A stretch of 64,000 nt of DNA from Endothia cerciana (lineage: Eukaryota > Ascomycota > Sordariomycetes > Diaporthales > Cryphonectriaceae). Shown one piece after another: positions 22,201 through 33,632 of this stretch (position 1 is the first letter of the stretch; every line of letters starts with the position of its first letter). The stretch spans positions 186,001-250,000 of the forward strand of contig JALRMH010000043.1 of the NCBI GenBank assembly GCA_026119935.1, read 5' to 3'. Position numbers and translations under genes: made by a program. The notes beneath the pieces are model-generated. The model had not been told where the DNA came from. It was given only the letters and a program-made list of their open reading frames with translations, and made no database searches.

Positions 22201-23879
22201 ACTTGGTGTACAACCCGCAGGCATTGCAAACTTGTGGTTCAGCCCCGGTTGCGAATTGGTAATATTAATCCCTGCGGGTTGTAGCTCAATTTCGTCAACC
22301 GTTTGCTGACCTTGGTGAGTCTCTCTCCTCTTCTCTTCAGCGCAATGCCTACGAATCTGCCCCGAAACAGATTGTCTTGGTGATGGTGTCCGAGTCCACT
22401 GTGGAGGTTTTTCAGCAAAATTCTTATTGCTGAGAGCCTCATCAAGGTGAACTAACTGTGCTGATTGTCCTCACGTCGTGGGCGAGACCTTTTTATTATT
22501 TGTTTGTTCACGGTGGAAGGCTCTGCCTGGGTAATCTTGTCGAGAGCTTTGGCGGCAGGTTGGGGCTGTGAGGCATGATATATATACTGCTGCGCCTATA
22601 ACAGACTCTTGTTGCGGGTCTTGATGATAGTGCCTGTTGGGAAGACCCATCTTTGTTGAGTTCCAACTTGGGTTTTGAAGCAGCACAGTGTCGTTATAAT
22701 GGCCGTCAACATTGCTAATTCGCAGGTAGCTGTATGTCGCCTCCAAGGATACAATACACCAGGGAGTGCTCCAAGCTTTGACCTCGGCGAAGACATGTTG
22801 TTATATGTCAACAGCTGTACCCATTGGAGCATCTTCTATCAGCTCACGCCGTCTGACAGAAAAATCTCGGCCTTTCTTTTGTAGCAATATTGCCACTGTA
22901 GCCAATAGGAAGGGCGCTACGGCTCGTCTACAGATAAAATAGAACACGACGGAAGCTTCTGGAAGCAAAGTAGATGATTTTGTGCAGAATACAATGTATG
23001 GGAAGCGCCAGGCATATTTAAACATTATTCTTGTCAAATTTCATTATTTATAGGTAAAAGGTTTGTCTCGAAGGTTCCAGCAGCTGTCCCTCGAGCCTCC
23101 CAACAGTAACCATCAAGGTGTCTCCCTGGATGTTGTGCTTCCTGAGAACTTGAAATCACGAGCATCACATAATGCTGCATTGCTTCCTCGTACCAATCTG
23201 GAATATGAAGACGATCGGTACTTCTGTCTATGTAAATGCTTGTGTTGCTAGTAGCGTCATCTTGGTAGGCAAGGCGCTAGGACATGGACGGATGCGTCCG
23301 GAGCGAGGCCATTTGCGGTTCACTCTCAACCTTGGACCATCGGTCACGGTTCACTGTCGACCTTGAACAATGAACTGCATTTCAAAGTACTACGGTAGTA
23401 CCAGATACTCTATAACACCAAATGCGTCTAGATAGCGCTCGGCGGTCTTGGTCGTCTACTGGCTTAGGCAATGGGGCTTGCTGTGCAATATGGTCGAGCT
23501 AGGAAGGTTGACAGGTGACCGATGCAAGTTTACAAACAATGAAAGAACATCCGGGTACTTACATGCCCAGTGAACCAGGTTTTTAGATGGTTGTGTCAAA
23601 CGCATGGTTCGCAGCTGATTCTAACGTCATACGGGGCTCTGCAGGCCGTGCTCGCCATTGCCTGATGCCAACTTGTCGAAATCCCGCCATCTTCATCACT
23701 CAGCTCAGACTTTATATTATAGTTTTTCACGCCCCGATTGTCTGGGGATGCAATACTCATGCTATCGCATTCATTCTCATTGATCCGAGTAGCGGGTACG
23801 CCAAAATTGACACCATACGGATATCAGTGTTACTCAATTAGCACAACACATCCCACAGTACGATTACTCAAACATAACA
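22201..23879. other. gene-poor spacer and ADH promoter
   Basis: About 1.7 kb with only motif-less short ORFs. The last few hundred bases are the promoter of the alcohol dehydrogenase. Confidence 0.5.
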
Positions 23880-25216
23880 ATGCTTCGAAGCAATCCCAAT
23901 GACAATATCACAGGCAGTGGGGTCACGGCGGAGCCTATACCTTCTAACCAGACGGCTGCTGTCGTGAAGCACCTGGGAGGACCTGTTGAGTTCGTTTACA
24001 ATTACCCCGTTCCCAAACCTGGACGCAACGAGGTTCTGGCCAAGGTTCTGTATACTGGTGTCTGCCAGAGTGGTATATTGCTTCTTCCTTCTGCCTTTTT
24101 CTTTATCGTCACTGTCTTTACGTTTCTATACTGACCTACTACTGCACAGACCTCCACACGAAACAAGGCACCGCAGCCGGTGCCGACGGCAAGCCCGTCA
24201 CCAAGATCAAATTCCCTCATATCGGCGGACACGAGGGCGTGGGCCGCGTTGTCGCCCTTGGGCCAGACTGCAAGGATGACCTGCACCTCGGCCAGATCGT
24301 TGGCATCCGCTTCGCCAGCCGTATCTGTCGCCGCTGCGAGTACTGCCTGGCTGGGGAGGAGCAGCATTGCCAGAAGTCGACAAACCATCTGCACCACGAG
24401 GACGGGAGCTTCCAGCAGTACATTGTACTCGACGGAGACTACCTGACTTTCCTGCCGGACGATATCCCTCTGCCCTGGGTGGGCCCCGTCTTGTGTGCGG
24501 GTTTGACGGCCTACAAGGTGAGGGCTCTGCACGGGGTCGTCAGGACGTCTCTCGACAAAGCAATGAGAAGACTGATTCCCGAAACAGGCAGTGATGAACT
24601 GCGACCTGAAGATTGGCCACTGGTTGGTCGTCACAGGTGCCGGCGGCGGACTGGGCCACCTGGCTGGTGAGAGGATACTCTTACTGACCTACACGAGGGC
24701 TCGGGCTGATCACTCTGCACAGTTCAATATGGCAAGGCTCGCGGCGCACGCGTCATCGCCGTCGATTCCGGCGACACGAAGCGGGAGTACTGCCTGTCCC
24801 TTGGCGCCAGTCACTTCCTCGACTTCAGAACGACAGCCTCCATCCCAGCTGCCGTACACGAGCTTACTAACGGCGGCGCACACGGAGTCATCTGCACCGC
24901 TGGAAACCCAAAAGCCTATGCCTTATCTGCCGAGCTCCTCCGCTTGAAAGGCACGCTCGCGTGCGTGGGCATCCCCCCCGGAGGGCCAGTGTTGGACCTC
25001 CCTATTTCCACTATCGCGATCAAGGGCTTGCGGATCGTGGGAAGCTTGGTGGGCAGTCTCAAGGAGACCCTCGAGGCTGTGGAGCTGACCCGCCTGGGGA
25101 TCGTCAAGCCCAGTGTGCAAGTCCGGCCGTTTGAGGACCTGCCAAAGGTGTACGAGGAATTGGCGAAGGGTGAGATCGCAGGCAGAGTGGTGCTGAAGGT
25201 GGCTGAAAATGAGTAA
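23880..25216 (+). CDS. zinc-dependent alcohol dehydrogenase (MDR family, ADH1-like)
   Basis: Cytosolic NAD(H)-dependent ADH, 377 aa. Exons 23880-24072, 24150-24517, 24588-24666 and 24723-25216, all phases consistent; introns 56-77 nt. Catalytic zinc ligands: Cys of YTGVCQSD and His-Glu of FPHIGGHEGVGRVVALG. Structural zinc cysteines lie in ICRRCEYCLAGEEQHC (C-x2-C-x2-C-x7-C). Nucleotide fold: VVTGAGGGLGHLAVQYGKA. The C-terminal segment IKGLRIVGSLVGSLKETLEA is typical of yeast-type ADH. The N-terminal tail is about 20 residues longer than yeast ADH1. It stands alone, with no pathway partner adjacent. Confidence 0.95.
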
Positions 25217-25600
25217 GGCTGGTTTGAACCCTGGCCGTAGCTCTAGAGTACATGTTCTTGGGTCTGCAGGGTTTGATCACGATCAAGGCCTCAGGAGCTT
25301 TTCCTCTCAATGCCTTCCTAGTAAGACGGCTAATGAAGAGAATATCTATGGCATGTGATGGATACAAGTGTTTCTCAGGATCAACGCATTATGATGATGA
25401 AGTCTCAGATTACGGGACATCCAGTCCCTCAGTACAACCACATCAAGAAATATCAGCTGTTACACTAGATAATACAAAGGCTGAGGACCTCTTGAAGACA
25501 TAACGCGAAGTCGCTGGAGGGCAGTTCGACCTTTAGCACTTTGTTTTCGAAGCAGATCTCAGTACGTTGAGCTGATCCAGCCTGTACCCGTCCGGCCACA
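25217..25600. other. intergenic
   Basis: 3' flank of the ADH gene; nothing recognised. Confidence 0.5.
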
Positions 25601-25655
25601 GTTGACCCGGTTGTCACTATCTAGGTATCCAGCACTCATGATGACAAGCTAGTCT
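25601..25655 (-). pseudogene. fragment of the GH93-like gene 3' end
   Basis: This 55-bp stretch reads on the minus strand D-stop-LVIMSAGYLDSDNRVN. It is nearly identical to the end of the glycosidase at about 28117-28170 (DYLLIMSAGYLDSDNWVT). The Tyr codon has become TAG and the C-terminus is lost. It lies directly beside pseudogene copy 1. Confidence 0.75.
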
Positions 25656-25749
25656 GGGGCTTCCCTCACTCATTTCCCTTCCGCTTCGGACCTAAATATA
25701 CCGTTGATCGGTTTCTGCACAGCATCGGCCGTAAGTCTCACGATCCGAG

Positions 25750-27905
25750 GTTCATCCGGACCTCTCATCTCGGCGACGCCTATCCGCATTTCTCCCTCGT
25801 GGACGAGGTTGTCTGTCATTGTCAGGGCTGTCCGAGCGTCCTCTTGTCACTTGCTGAATGGTGGCGTCAGATCGATCGCGGTAACCTCGATGCGATTTTG
25901 GTCTCTGCCACGCGATTGAGCCGAGCCAACGATATTGGCCCGACTTCCGTGATCCAGAGGTGCGTTGCCAGCGAAGTTCCTCACGGGCGCTGGGCTTGCT
26001 GACAGTACCGCTACCACTTGACCGGCTACCAGAAGGGACCGATTGAGTCATGCCATTGAGGTCGTGGTGTCGCTGCAGGTGGTCTTTCAAGTCTGTAGCC
26101 TGGTCCCGAGCCCAGTCTTGGACATTCCTTATTGTCCTTCGGCCAGTCTTGTTGTGATCATACTTGATCAGCTCACCGCAATCCATGGGGTACTAATAGT
26201 ACGCGAGCAGCCTCATTTGTTCATTAACGTGCGCGTAGTGGGCATACACTTTCCAATCACGCCCACTGATGACAGCGGTCACTACAGAGGCATGTCTGGG
26301 CAGATCCTTTTGAGCGAGGAAGGCCAAAGCACTGTTCCGAGCGTATACCATTGCGGCGCCGTCGTAGCGAGCTTGCACCTCAGCCTGACGCATATCCTTG
26401 CCAAAATCCATGACTTTCGCGGCGAAATGGGGAAAAGCGATGGGGTTTTCAGTCTTCACCAGCGTTGCCAGGCCACCAAGTCGGTAGACTGTGTCCGGAA
26501 ACGCAGTCTCCCAAAATCTCTCGACGAGGTCGGGCTTCGGAGGGGAGATCCCGTTGTTGAAGCCAACATCTTAGGGAAAGCCCACCCATTCATTGTTTGT
26601 CAAACTTCGCACGGTATTTCATGCTGAATAGCTCCATAATGTCAGCTGTATTTCTGAAAATATGACTTTGCAGATGGTTCTCCAGCTCTCTTTCGTTGGA
26701 GTTGTCTTGGATTTTCGACTTGTACACGGCGTGTTGCTCCGGGGTGGGCGAGGGGCGAGTCTCGACATCTCATGAAGTAGGCTATAATTTCGGCCTCATT
26801 GCAAGGCGGATGGTCGACCGGAGTGATGGTATGAAGTACGCCATTTCGTTCAAGCCGCGTTGCGAAGTCTGTATCAGTTGCCGAGAATCGCGACTTGCGG
26901 CTGGAGGATATTGCGCTGCTGCCCGCCTTGGGAGACGAAGCGGTCGAGGTGATTGTCCACGGGTCGCTGGAACTCGTCATTTCTCCCAAGCGATGAAGGT
27001 TATCCTTAGTCAGAAGAGCGAGAGTGGCACTGAAAGCTGGAGCGTCGGCTTGGCTTTGAAACGGCGGGCTTGAGCAGTCTGTCAAAAGCGAAAGTTAAGA
27101 CGAGCCGTTTGACTGCCAAAAATGGGAACATACCAGGAACGTCTGCTTGAGAAGCTTCTTTATCCAATGCTGTGTTTATACGACGTATCTTAGGCGGTGA
27201 CTCCGACTTAAGCGGGCTATCTGGTTCCCTCTTGCCCTTCGTAATAGAAAGTTCATATCCGGAAAACACGATAGCCCTGCTTTATACCAGCCAGCATATT
27301 TTATAAAAAGCTGTTATATAAGGTGTTATGATATCAACTAGCACTATACCCTCTACTATATAGTTGATGAATCATAAAGGGGTGATCAAAGCTGAAGGCT
27401 ATTTAAGCTAAAGGTTAACTATATAAGTCGTCATACTAGTATTATATAGTATTTAGTAGTTAAAAAGGGGGGCTAGAACTAGAATGTTGGGGAGGTTGAT
27501 TTCGCGTTACAGGCGCGAAGTTGATACCTAAAGGGGCGGTCTTAGGGTACCACCCAGACCAGCCAGCAACAGGCGGGTGGCTTAGCGCTGGTGCAGCCGC
27601 GGGGCATAGCTGCGGGGCCCATCCCTGGCTGCAGTGCTGGGGACCAGGTGGTGGGGCTGGGGGAGGGGGATGCCTTTATCCCTTCTCTGTCCCCTTCTTT
27701 GTCCACTTCTGTGTCCTTTATCTTTATTCTTTTTTCTTTATTTCTGTTTTATTGCAAGCGATTGATCGTTGTTAAAGCCCAAAGCCAGAGGCGCCGGGCC
27801 TTCCACAGGCCTTCAGGGAGCACAAGTAGAGAACATGGCCGACGGGTCACACATGCCTAGACAACTCACAAAGATAGAGCAGCCCGCGGAAGGGAGGGTT
27901 GATCG
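25750..27905. repeat. duplicated segment, copy 1
   Basis: Clearly similar, end to end, to 31490-33560. It covers a minus-strand pseudogene, an AT-rich block (TATATAGT, TAGTATTATATAGTAT), a shared GC block (GGGGCGGTCTT, CAGACCAGCCAG), GGGGGAGGGGGATGCCTTTA and a T-rich tract. Divergence is considerable; identity was not computed. Confidence 0.85.
25860..27269 (-). pseudogene. PD-(D/E)XK-like (DUF7924-type) protein, disabled copy 1
   Basis: Pieces of one protein lie on the minus strand: KREPDSPLKSESPPKIRR (27240-27170), an intron 27075-27128 with good ends, LTKDNLHRLGEMTSSSDP, CNEAEIIAYFMRCRDSPLAH, then IMELFSMKYRAKFDKQ, DVGFNNGISPPKPDLVERF, FPHFAAKVMDFGKDMRQAE, QARYDGAAMVYAR, WKVYAHYAH and KTGRRTIRNVQDWARDQATDLKD. 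Damage: no ATG at the start, a frame break after SYFQKYS, a stop within FP-stop-DVGFNNG (Lys in copy 2), and a CAG-to-TAG change in YY-stop-YPMD. The order of conserved blocks resembles the large fungal DUF7924 group; that family name is from memory and unchecked. Confidence 0.65.
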
Positions 27906-28086
27906 GAAGGGGGGTGGTCCGACTTACTTGACGAGGAAAATACTATTCACTCATGGTCACAAAATCTCAGGCAATCATTGCCTGTGACTCAATAAACCAA
28001 ATATCTGGCTACTCAATCATGGTGCATACATTCAAGGGAGAAGCAATGTGCTGTCTCTCTTATTGTAACAATTCGAAGCTAGCTCT
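27270..28086. other. AT-rich upstream block of copy 1
   Basis: AT-rich 27290-27470, then a GC-rich block and a T-rich tract, all shared with copy 2. A short plus-strand frame at 27835 (MADGSHMPRQLTKIEQPA) has a similar counterpart at 33505. No gene is called. Confidence 0.5.
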
Positions 28087-29293
28087 TCACAGATTCGGTA
28101 GCTTCATCACACTCAATGTGACCCAGTTGTCACTATCTAGATACCCAGCACTCATGATCAGAAGGTAGTCCGGATCATCCATGACCCTCAAATGTCGTGA
28201 ATAGGCCCCAGACTGAGGCGTGTCGTACTCCACCCAGGAGTTGGGGTCTCCGAGGGCAGTGTTGATGAAGACCTGCGTGTTGCTGTCCGCAGTGATGACG
28301 ATTGTCCCGTTGGTCCCGCCTGACGAGCTCCAGACGACGTACGGAGAGCTCACCGGCGTGACCCCGTTGGCCGTGAGCTTGTTATCGGTCGCAGAGTTGA
28401 ACGTCAGCGGGCTGTCGCTGATTCGATAATAAACGTCGCAGGCCTCGGTCCCGCAGTACTCGTAAGTCATGATGTACTCGCCATTTCCCATCTCCGCAAC
28501 GGTGGCCATGCCTGGGCGGGCGGAGTATGTCGGCTGGGCGACGTCGTTGACCTCGGTGCCCCACGTCACGCCATCTGTAGAGGTCTTGTGGGCGAGCTTC
28601 TGCGCATAGGTCGTGTCGCTCTGGTCCGAGTAGTACGCCACCAGTTGGTCATCGTATACCATCAGGAAAGGCTCCCACACTGGCGTGTCGCCGTTGACTG
28701 GCTCTGCCACGCCGCCCGACGCAATGCTCGAGACGTATGACCAGGAGGCGCCGTCATCGGTGGATTTGTACAGGTCGATCTTGGTCTGGCTCAAGTCCGA
28801 CGGGATCGAGTTTCCTGCGCACAGGATGGTACCTGCTTCGAGATCGCCGATGGCTTGCGGGAGCAAGTACAGGAAGGGTTGGTATCGCAGGCCCCAGTCA
28901 TTAACCTGGTCCGTGACGTTGGAAAATGCGGCCCACGTTTGGCCATAGTCGGTACTCCGGTAAATCGGAAAGTAGACGTTGGGGGGTTCCGGCGAGTAAT
29001 TTTCCCTACAGGCAGAATTTCAGTCCCGTTCATCAGCCCAGCCCAGAAGGCCCATTGTCCGTCAGCAGGAGAGTTTCGTACCATGTCGCTAGCAGTGTGC
29101 CATCTGCAAGCTGGACGGTCCGGCCGTAGAGCGTCTTGGGGGTGGTGTAATCCGACGGCGGAACAAAGATATCATTGAAGGTGACAATGGCATCTCTTTT
29201 GTCATTCTCAGCCGCAGCACCGGATGCCCAGGTGCCGAGTGTGAGGATCGTGGCAGCCCCAAAAGAAGCCAATGATCCGCGCTTAAACATCAT
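28087..29293 (-). CDS. secreted BNR/sialidase-fold glycosidase, GH93-like
   Basis: Exons 29293-29082 and 29005-28087 (intron 76 nt, GTACGA...CTGTAG) give 376 aa. Splicing restores LATWENYSPEPPNVYFPIY, a hallmark of fungal GH93 exo-arabinanase-like proteins. Signal peptide MMFKRGSLASFGAATILTLGTWA-type with cleavage near GAAAENDKR. Asp-box/BNR repeats are visible: YRSTDYGQTW, YKSTDDGASWSYV and KTSTDGVTWG. Other conserved parts are DTPVWEPFLMVYDDQLVAYYSD and MTYEYCG. This is a five-bladed propeller expected to act on plant cell-wall arabinan; a plain sialidase-like role cannot be excluded. A scrap of its 3' end is repeated at 25601-25655. Confidence 0.85.
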
Positions 29294-31484
29294 GTCGGTC
29301 GTTGAGCTTGGGAGTGCCCTGTGGTCTGCGGCCAGGGACATCGTCTAGGAGGATGAGACTGGCATATGCCGGCAGAAGACGGAATCTGGGGTTCATATGA
29401 ATAAGAAATCTCGTATTGGTAGCATTGTTCCGCGTGCCAGGGGTCCATGACCTGCTGATCAGAAACGCATTCGTTTCTCGGTGCATTCACCGCCGAGAAC
29501 AGACACAATTGCCGCAAAGGGGGAGACCAAAGCGCAAACTGGCAGCCAAATATAGGTACATCAATCCTGGCATCTGTTACATTTCCAAGGACCCTTCATA
29601 TACAGATGTTTCGAGTTGTGGATCTTGCTAAGATACAGTACTGCCTACCTTTATGCGCTTGTGTCCACATGGCAGCCTAGATTTACCTTTAGCCGCACGA
29701 ACAGGATGTCTGCAGGTCCCATCATACCCCGGCACGTCGGTGTCGGCAGCAGTCTCCGTACGAGGGAGTAGAATAAAAGCTTTCTGGGCTTTGCTTTCTG
29801 GGCTTTGGTCTAGCCACAGGAAACATTCGCCCTGCACGAAATACATGCAGGGCGTTCGGAAATGTAATCACCGTTCTCCTTCCAATGATCGAGACATTGT
29901 TTAAGTTTGTGCTGGGTACGCCAGTCAGCCCACTTCTCGCCCGCAATGTGTGTTCGTCGATGGTTTAATGGTGGAAGGTTCGTGGTGTTGAGGGAAGACG
30001 TTGAAACAGAGGGTTGCAAGGAGACGCGGTGGGATTATTGTCTATATGGTTGCAGTGCCAACTATTTCTGGCACGGGCAGGTGGATGGCGGGCGCGACCG
30101 GCGGACATTTGTAGTGACACGTACAGTCCCTACGGCTTCCGCCTAGTGTGTATAGTGGGCGTGTCCACCATGAGGGAGAAACGAGTTCCTTCAGTGGGGT
30201 TTTCCCGGCCTGAAAGATTCGCCGTCAAGGGCTTGAAGCTTCAGCCCATATGCACCCTACTCTCCTGATTCATACCAGAGTTCTGGGTCGATTTCTGGGT
30301 CGATGAAAGGTCGGTGAGCACAGTTCCACAATTTTCGTTCCGGTTCATGATAGTCTGGCAGCAAAGAAGCTCTGATCACGCACCCGAGTGAGCATTGTAA
30401 TTACTGCAACGAGAGTACACCACATAGTCAATATGAAATGCTCGCACTGGTAATTGGATTGTATATTTGGGCATTATTGACAACAATGCATCTGCCAATG
30501 TCTATATTGTATCAAGTCCTTATGCTCCCAAGCTGTCCTACCATTCAAGCATAATCACTACCCAATAAGCATCGACGCCGGATTCTGGCCATCATGAGAA
30601 CAGCCCACAGGCAACAAGAACGGCTCCACGGGGGCCATGCCTGTGCCTCCGGCCTGCGGCGGTACGGATGGCTGTCCTGGGACGCGGAGAGGCTTCGCAC
30701 GATAGGGCTCGGCAACCCGAAGCAGATCGTCGCCGCCGCCGACCGGCGTGACGGGGCGTACTACCGCGCAGGCTGCAAGTCAGAGATCCCGGGTCTGCAG
30801 AAGGAGTTCCGGAAGCCGTTGTTCTCGTCACGGGTGAAGAGAGAGTGGGGCGCGACCATCACGAGGACGGATGGGGATCAGAAGATGGTTTTGAGCTGGG
30901 TTGGGCAGATACAGGCTAGGGCACCTGTCACGACGGACGACTGGGTCAGGGCGTTGAAAATTAATGAGGAACGGCAAAGGGGACTGAGATGGAGAAGAAG
31001 AGCGGATCAATTCTAGTGCAGTCAAAATTCAGTGTGTTCCGAGCCAGGCCAGTGTCAGATTGCCGAAGCAGCTCCAGGACAGCAACCTTTTCGTGGAATA
31101 ATATCACGAGGAGGATTCCAGGGTGGAATCTCGAATAAAATTTGAGCTTCTAAGATGAGGACGAAGTTCAGCAACAAGACCGACCTCGACCTCGATGCCA
31201 GTACGCATCACTACTCCTCCGCCTCCCTCCCTACCGCCTACGGTGACCGTGACATATATGTGAAACGAGACGGCAGCAGGCACATTCCCATCCCCAAAGC
31301 CATGTGCGAGCATCTTGTCTAAGTAACCTGGCCATCTAGAACATCACGGTGGAGCAGACGCTCAGCACAACTTGACCGGCAGGAGCCGAAGTACAAGCTA
31401 GTGGAGGAAACAGGATGCGTAAGTTGATGTGTTGGTGAAGATGGGTCGCTCTGTTTGGCGAAGTGTCATGTACTATTGAGATCC
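29294..31484. other. intergenic, about 2.2 kb, possible minor ORFs
   Basis: Mostly featureless. An open frame at 30594-31016 (140 codons) is GC-rich, contains WLSWDAERLRTIGLGNPKQI and WVGQIQARAPVTTDDWVRAL, and could be a gene remnant, but I do not recognise it. A 55-codon frame at 31155-31322 (MRTKFSNKTDLDLDAS start) is equally unplaced. Confidence 0.35.
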
Positions 31485-31489
31485 TTATT

Positions 31490-32935
31490 GCTCGTCTAAT
31501 CGGCTATGCGACGGTTGCGGCAACGGTTTCAGTCCTGATGACCGTGCAGAGCCAGCGCCGCTGGCTATATCGCTACCCTTACCGCTGGGTTCCGAGCTCG
31601 GCTCGATGAATGCATCCAAGAGACCAGGAGCTGTTACACCCCGAGAATCGTATTGGTACTGCAGACGCTCCTTCAATCCAGTAGCTTGCTTGCGCCCGTA
31701 GTCCTGCAAATTACTCAATACTTTGCGGCCCCTTTTGTAATCGGCATACTTGCACATGTCGCCAGAGTCGAGTGGGTAATTACTGCGGCCTGAATTTAGC
31801 CTCTAGGTAATGGGGCACGAGACGTGAAGGAAGCCAAGAGTAAGCAACAGGACGGGAGAGAAGAGTGTGGATGACACGTTGTACAGGTACTTACTTGATA
31901 GTATCTAAGTTGCGTTGTGGCTTCGTTCTTGTGTGCGTAATGCGCAAAAGCTTTCCAACTGACCCTGTTGGTGATGACAGTCACAACGGCCGCGTAGCGT
32001 GGAGAGTCTGGCTGCCCAAGAGAAGCGAGAGCCATGTCACGAGCATAGGCCATGGCAGCACCAGCATATCCGGCTTGAACCTCAGCCTCATGCATATCTT
32101 TACCGACGTCCTTATACTCGACAGCGAAATGCGGCAAGGAAACAAAGCCCGAATCATTCTTCACGAGGACAGCGCCTTGCGACTCATCGACGAACGCCGG
32201 AAAGGCTTCGCGGCGATAGCCTTCCATACGATCTGTTTTTGGGCCAAAAGACCATTGTTGAAGCCAACATCTTTGGGAAAGTTCGTCTACTGATGGTCAG
32301 GCCTGTGGGCATAGCTAATCTCAATGTGCTCCGGCATGTAGGTTATGCGTCGCAGCACATCTTCTTCAAAGGCCCCTTAGATGTCTCTCTTATTAGACGA
32401 CTTTCGAATCCCCATAGTGCTGTAGTGAGCATGAACCGATGCAGGGGGACTTTTTGAAGCCCGCCTTCTGGTCATGTGCTCTTCATGTTCGGCTCATTGG
32501 AACGGGGGTGTAGAGCCGAGTTGAAGGGATCAACACCACCATTTCGATAGAATCTATCTTCAAATGCTTGATCTGTCGTTGAGAGGGTTTTTTGGAGGAC
32601 CTGATCCTAGAACCGGACTGAGCGGACAAGTTGTTGTGGAGGATCTTGGGCCCCTGGAATTCGTCATGTCTTCCAGCAGGCGAAGGTTGTCCTTGGTTAG
32701 GGGGAGCAAGGCGGAATCGGATAAATGGTCTTTGGTCTGCCCTCGCCGGAGAGGGTTTTGATCAGCTGCAAGATGCAAATATTAGACGAAATTGTACCAC
32801 TACAGGCGCTGGGAGAAGCAACATACCAGGAGTGTCTTCTTTAAAATCCTTATGCAAGGCTGTGTTCATATTAGGTATCTTGGGCGGTAGTTCCGACTTA
32901 AGCGGGCTGTCTGATTTTCTCTTTCTCTTTATATT
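31490..32935 (-). pseudogene. PD-(D/E)XK-like (DUF7924-type) protein, disabled copy 2
   Basis: Same block order as copy 1: SDSPLKSELPPKI, LTKDNLRLLEDMTNSRGP, NFPKDVGFNNG, EGYRREAFPAFVDESQGAVL, LPHFAVEYKDVGKDMHEAE, QAGYAGAAMAYARDMAL, WKAFAHYAHKNEATTQLRYYQ, and after a probable ~100-nt intron YPLDSGDMCKYADYKRGRKVL and QDYGRKQATGLKERLQ. The E-x-K pair in AVEYKD, a possible PD-(D/E)XK catalytic element, is kept. A one-base frame change lies just after DVGFNNG (about 32250), the linker block found in copy 1 is missing or broken, and no convincing ATG starts the reading frame. Confidence 0.62.
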
Positions 32936-33560
32936 AAGAAGTTTATATCTATAAAACGCGAATACTACTATTCTATACTAACCAATATATTTCATAGAAC
33001 GCTGTTATGCGAGATATTATAATGTTATTTTGTGCTGCGTATTCCCTCTATTATGTAGTTGATAAACTATAAAGAGGCGCTTAGAGCTGGAGGCTGTCTG
33101 AGCTGGGAGTTAACTATATAAATGAAGGCTAAACAATATTGATAGAAGTTTAATATAAATATAAATCATTATACTAGTATTATATAGTATTTATTAGTTA
33201 AGAGGAGGGGCTAGAGCCAGATTATTGGTGATGTTGGTCTCGCGTCGCAGGCACGAAGTTGATGCCTGAAGGGGCGGTCTTCAGCGCCCAGACCAGCCAG
33301 TAGCAGGCGGGGGACTAGGTGGTGAGGGCTGGGGGAGGGGGATGCCTTTATCACTTCTTTATTCCTTCTTTGTCCCGTTCCTTGTCCTTTCCCCTTGTCC
33401 TTTTTCCTTGTTTCTTTGTTATTGCAAGCAATCGATTGAGCTCAAGCCCTATAGGCAAAGGCCGTGGGCCTCCCATAGGCCTTCATGAAGTGCGAGCAGA
33501 GACCATGGCCAATGGGTCACACAAGCCCAAACTGTTCATGAAGATGGAGCAGCCTGCGTG
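31490..33560. repeat. duplicated segment, copy 2
   Basis: Counterpart of 25750-27905 in the same orientation, about 5.8 kb away, with the GH93-like gene between. It ends just before the GNAT gene. Confidence 0.85.
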
Positions 33561-33632
33561 CATTACAGAAGATTTCCCACGGGTTCTTCGCAAACTCTCT
33601 CGGGCACCACGTATCTAACTCCTTGGAAGTGT

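Noticed and set aside
30594..31322. 140- and 55-codon plus-strand frames
   Set aside because: Could be gene remnants, but nothing recognisable supports calling them genes.
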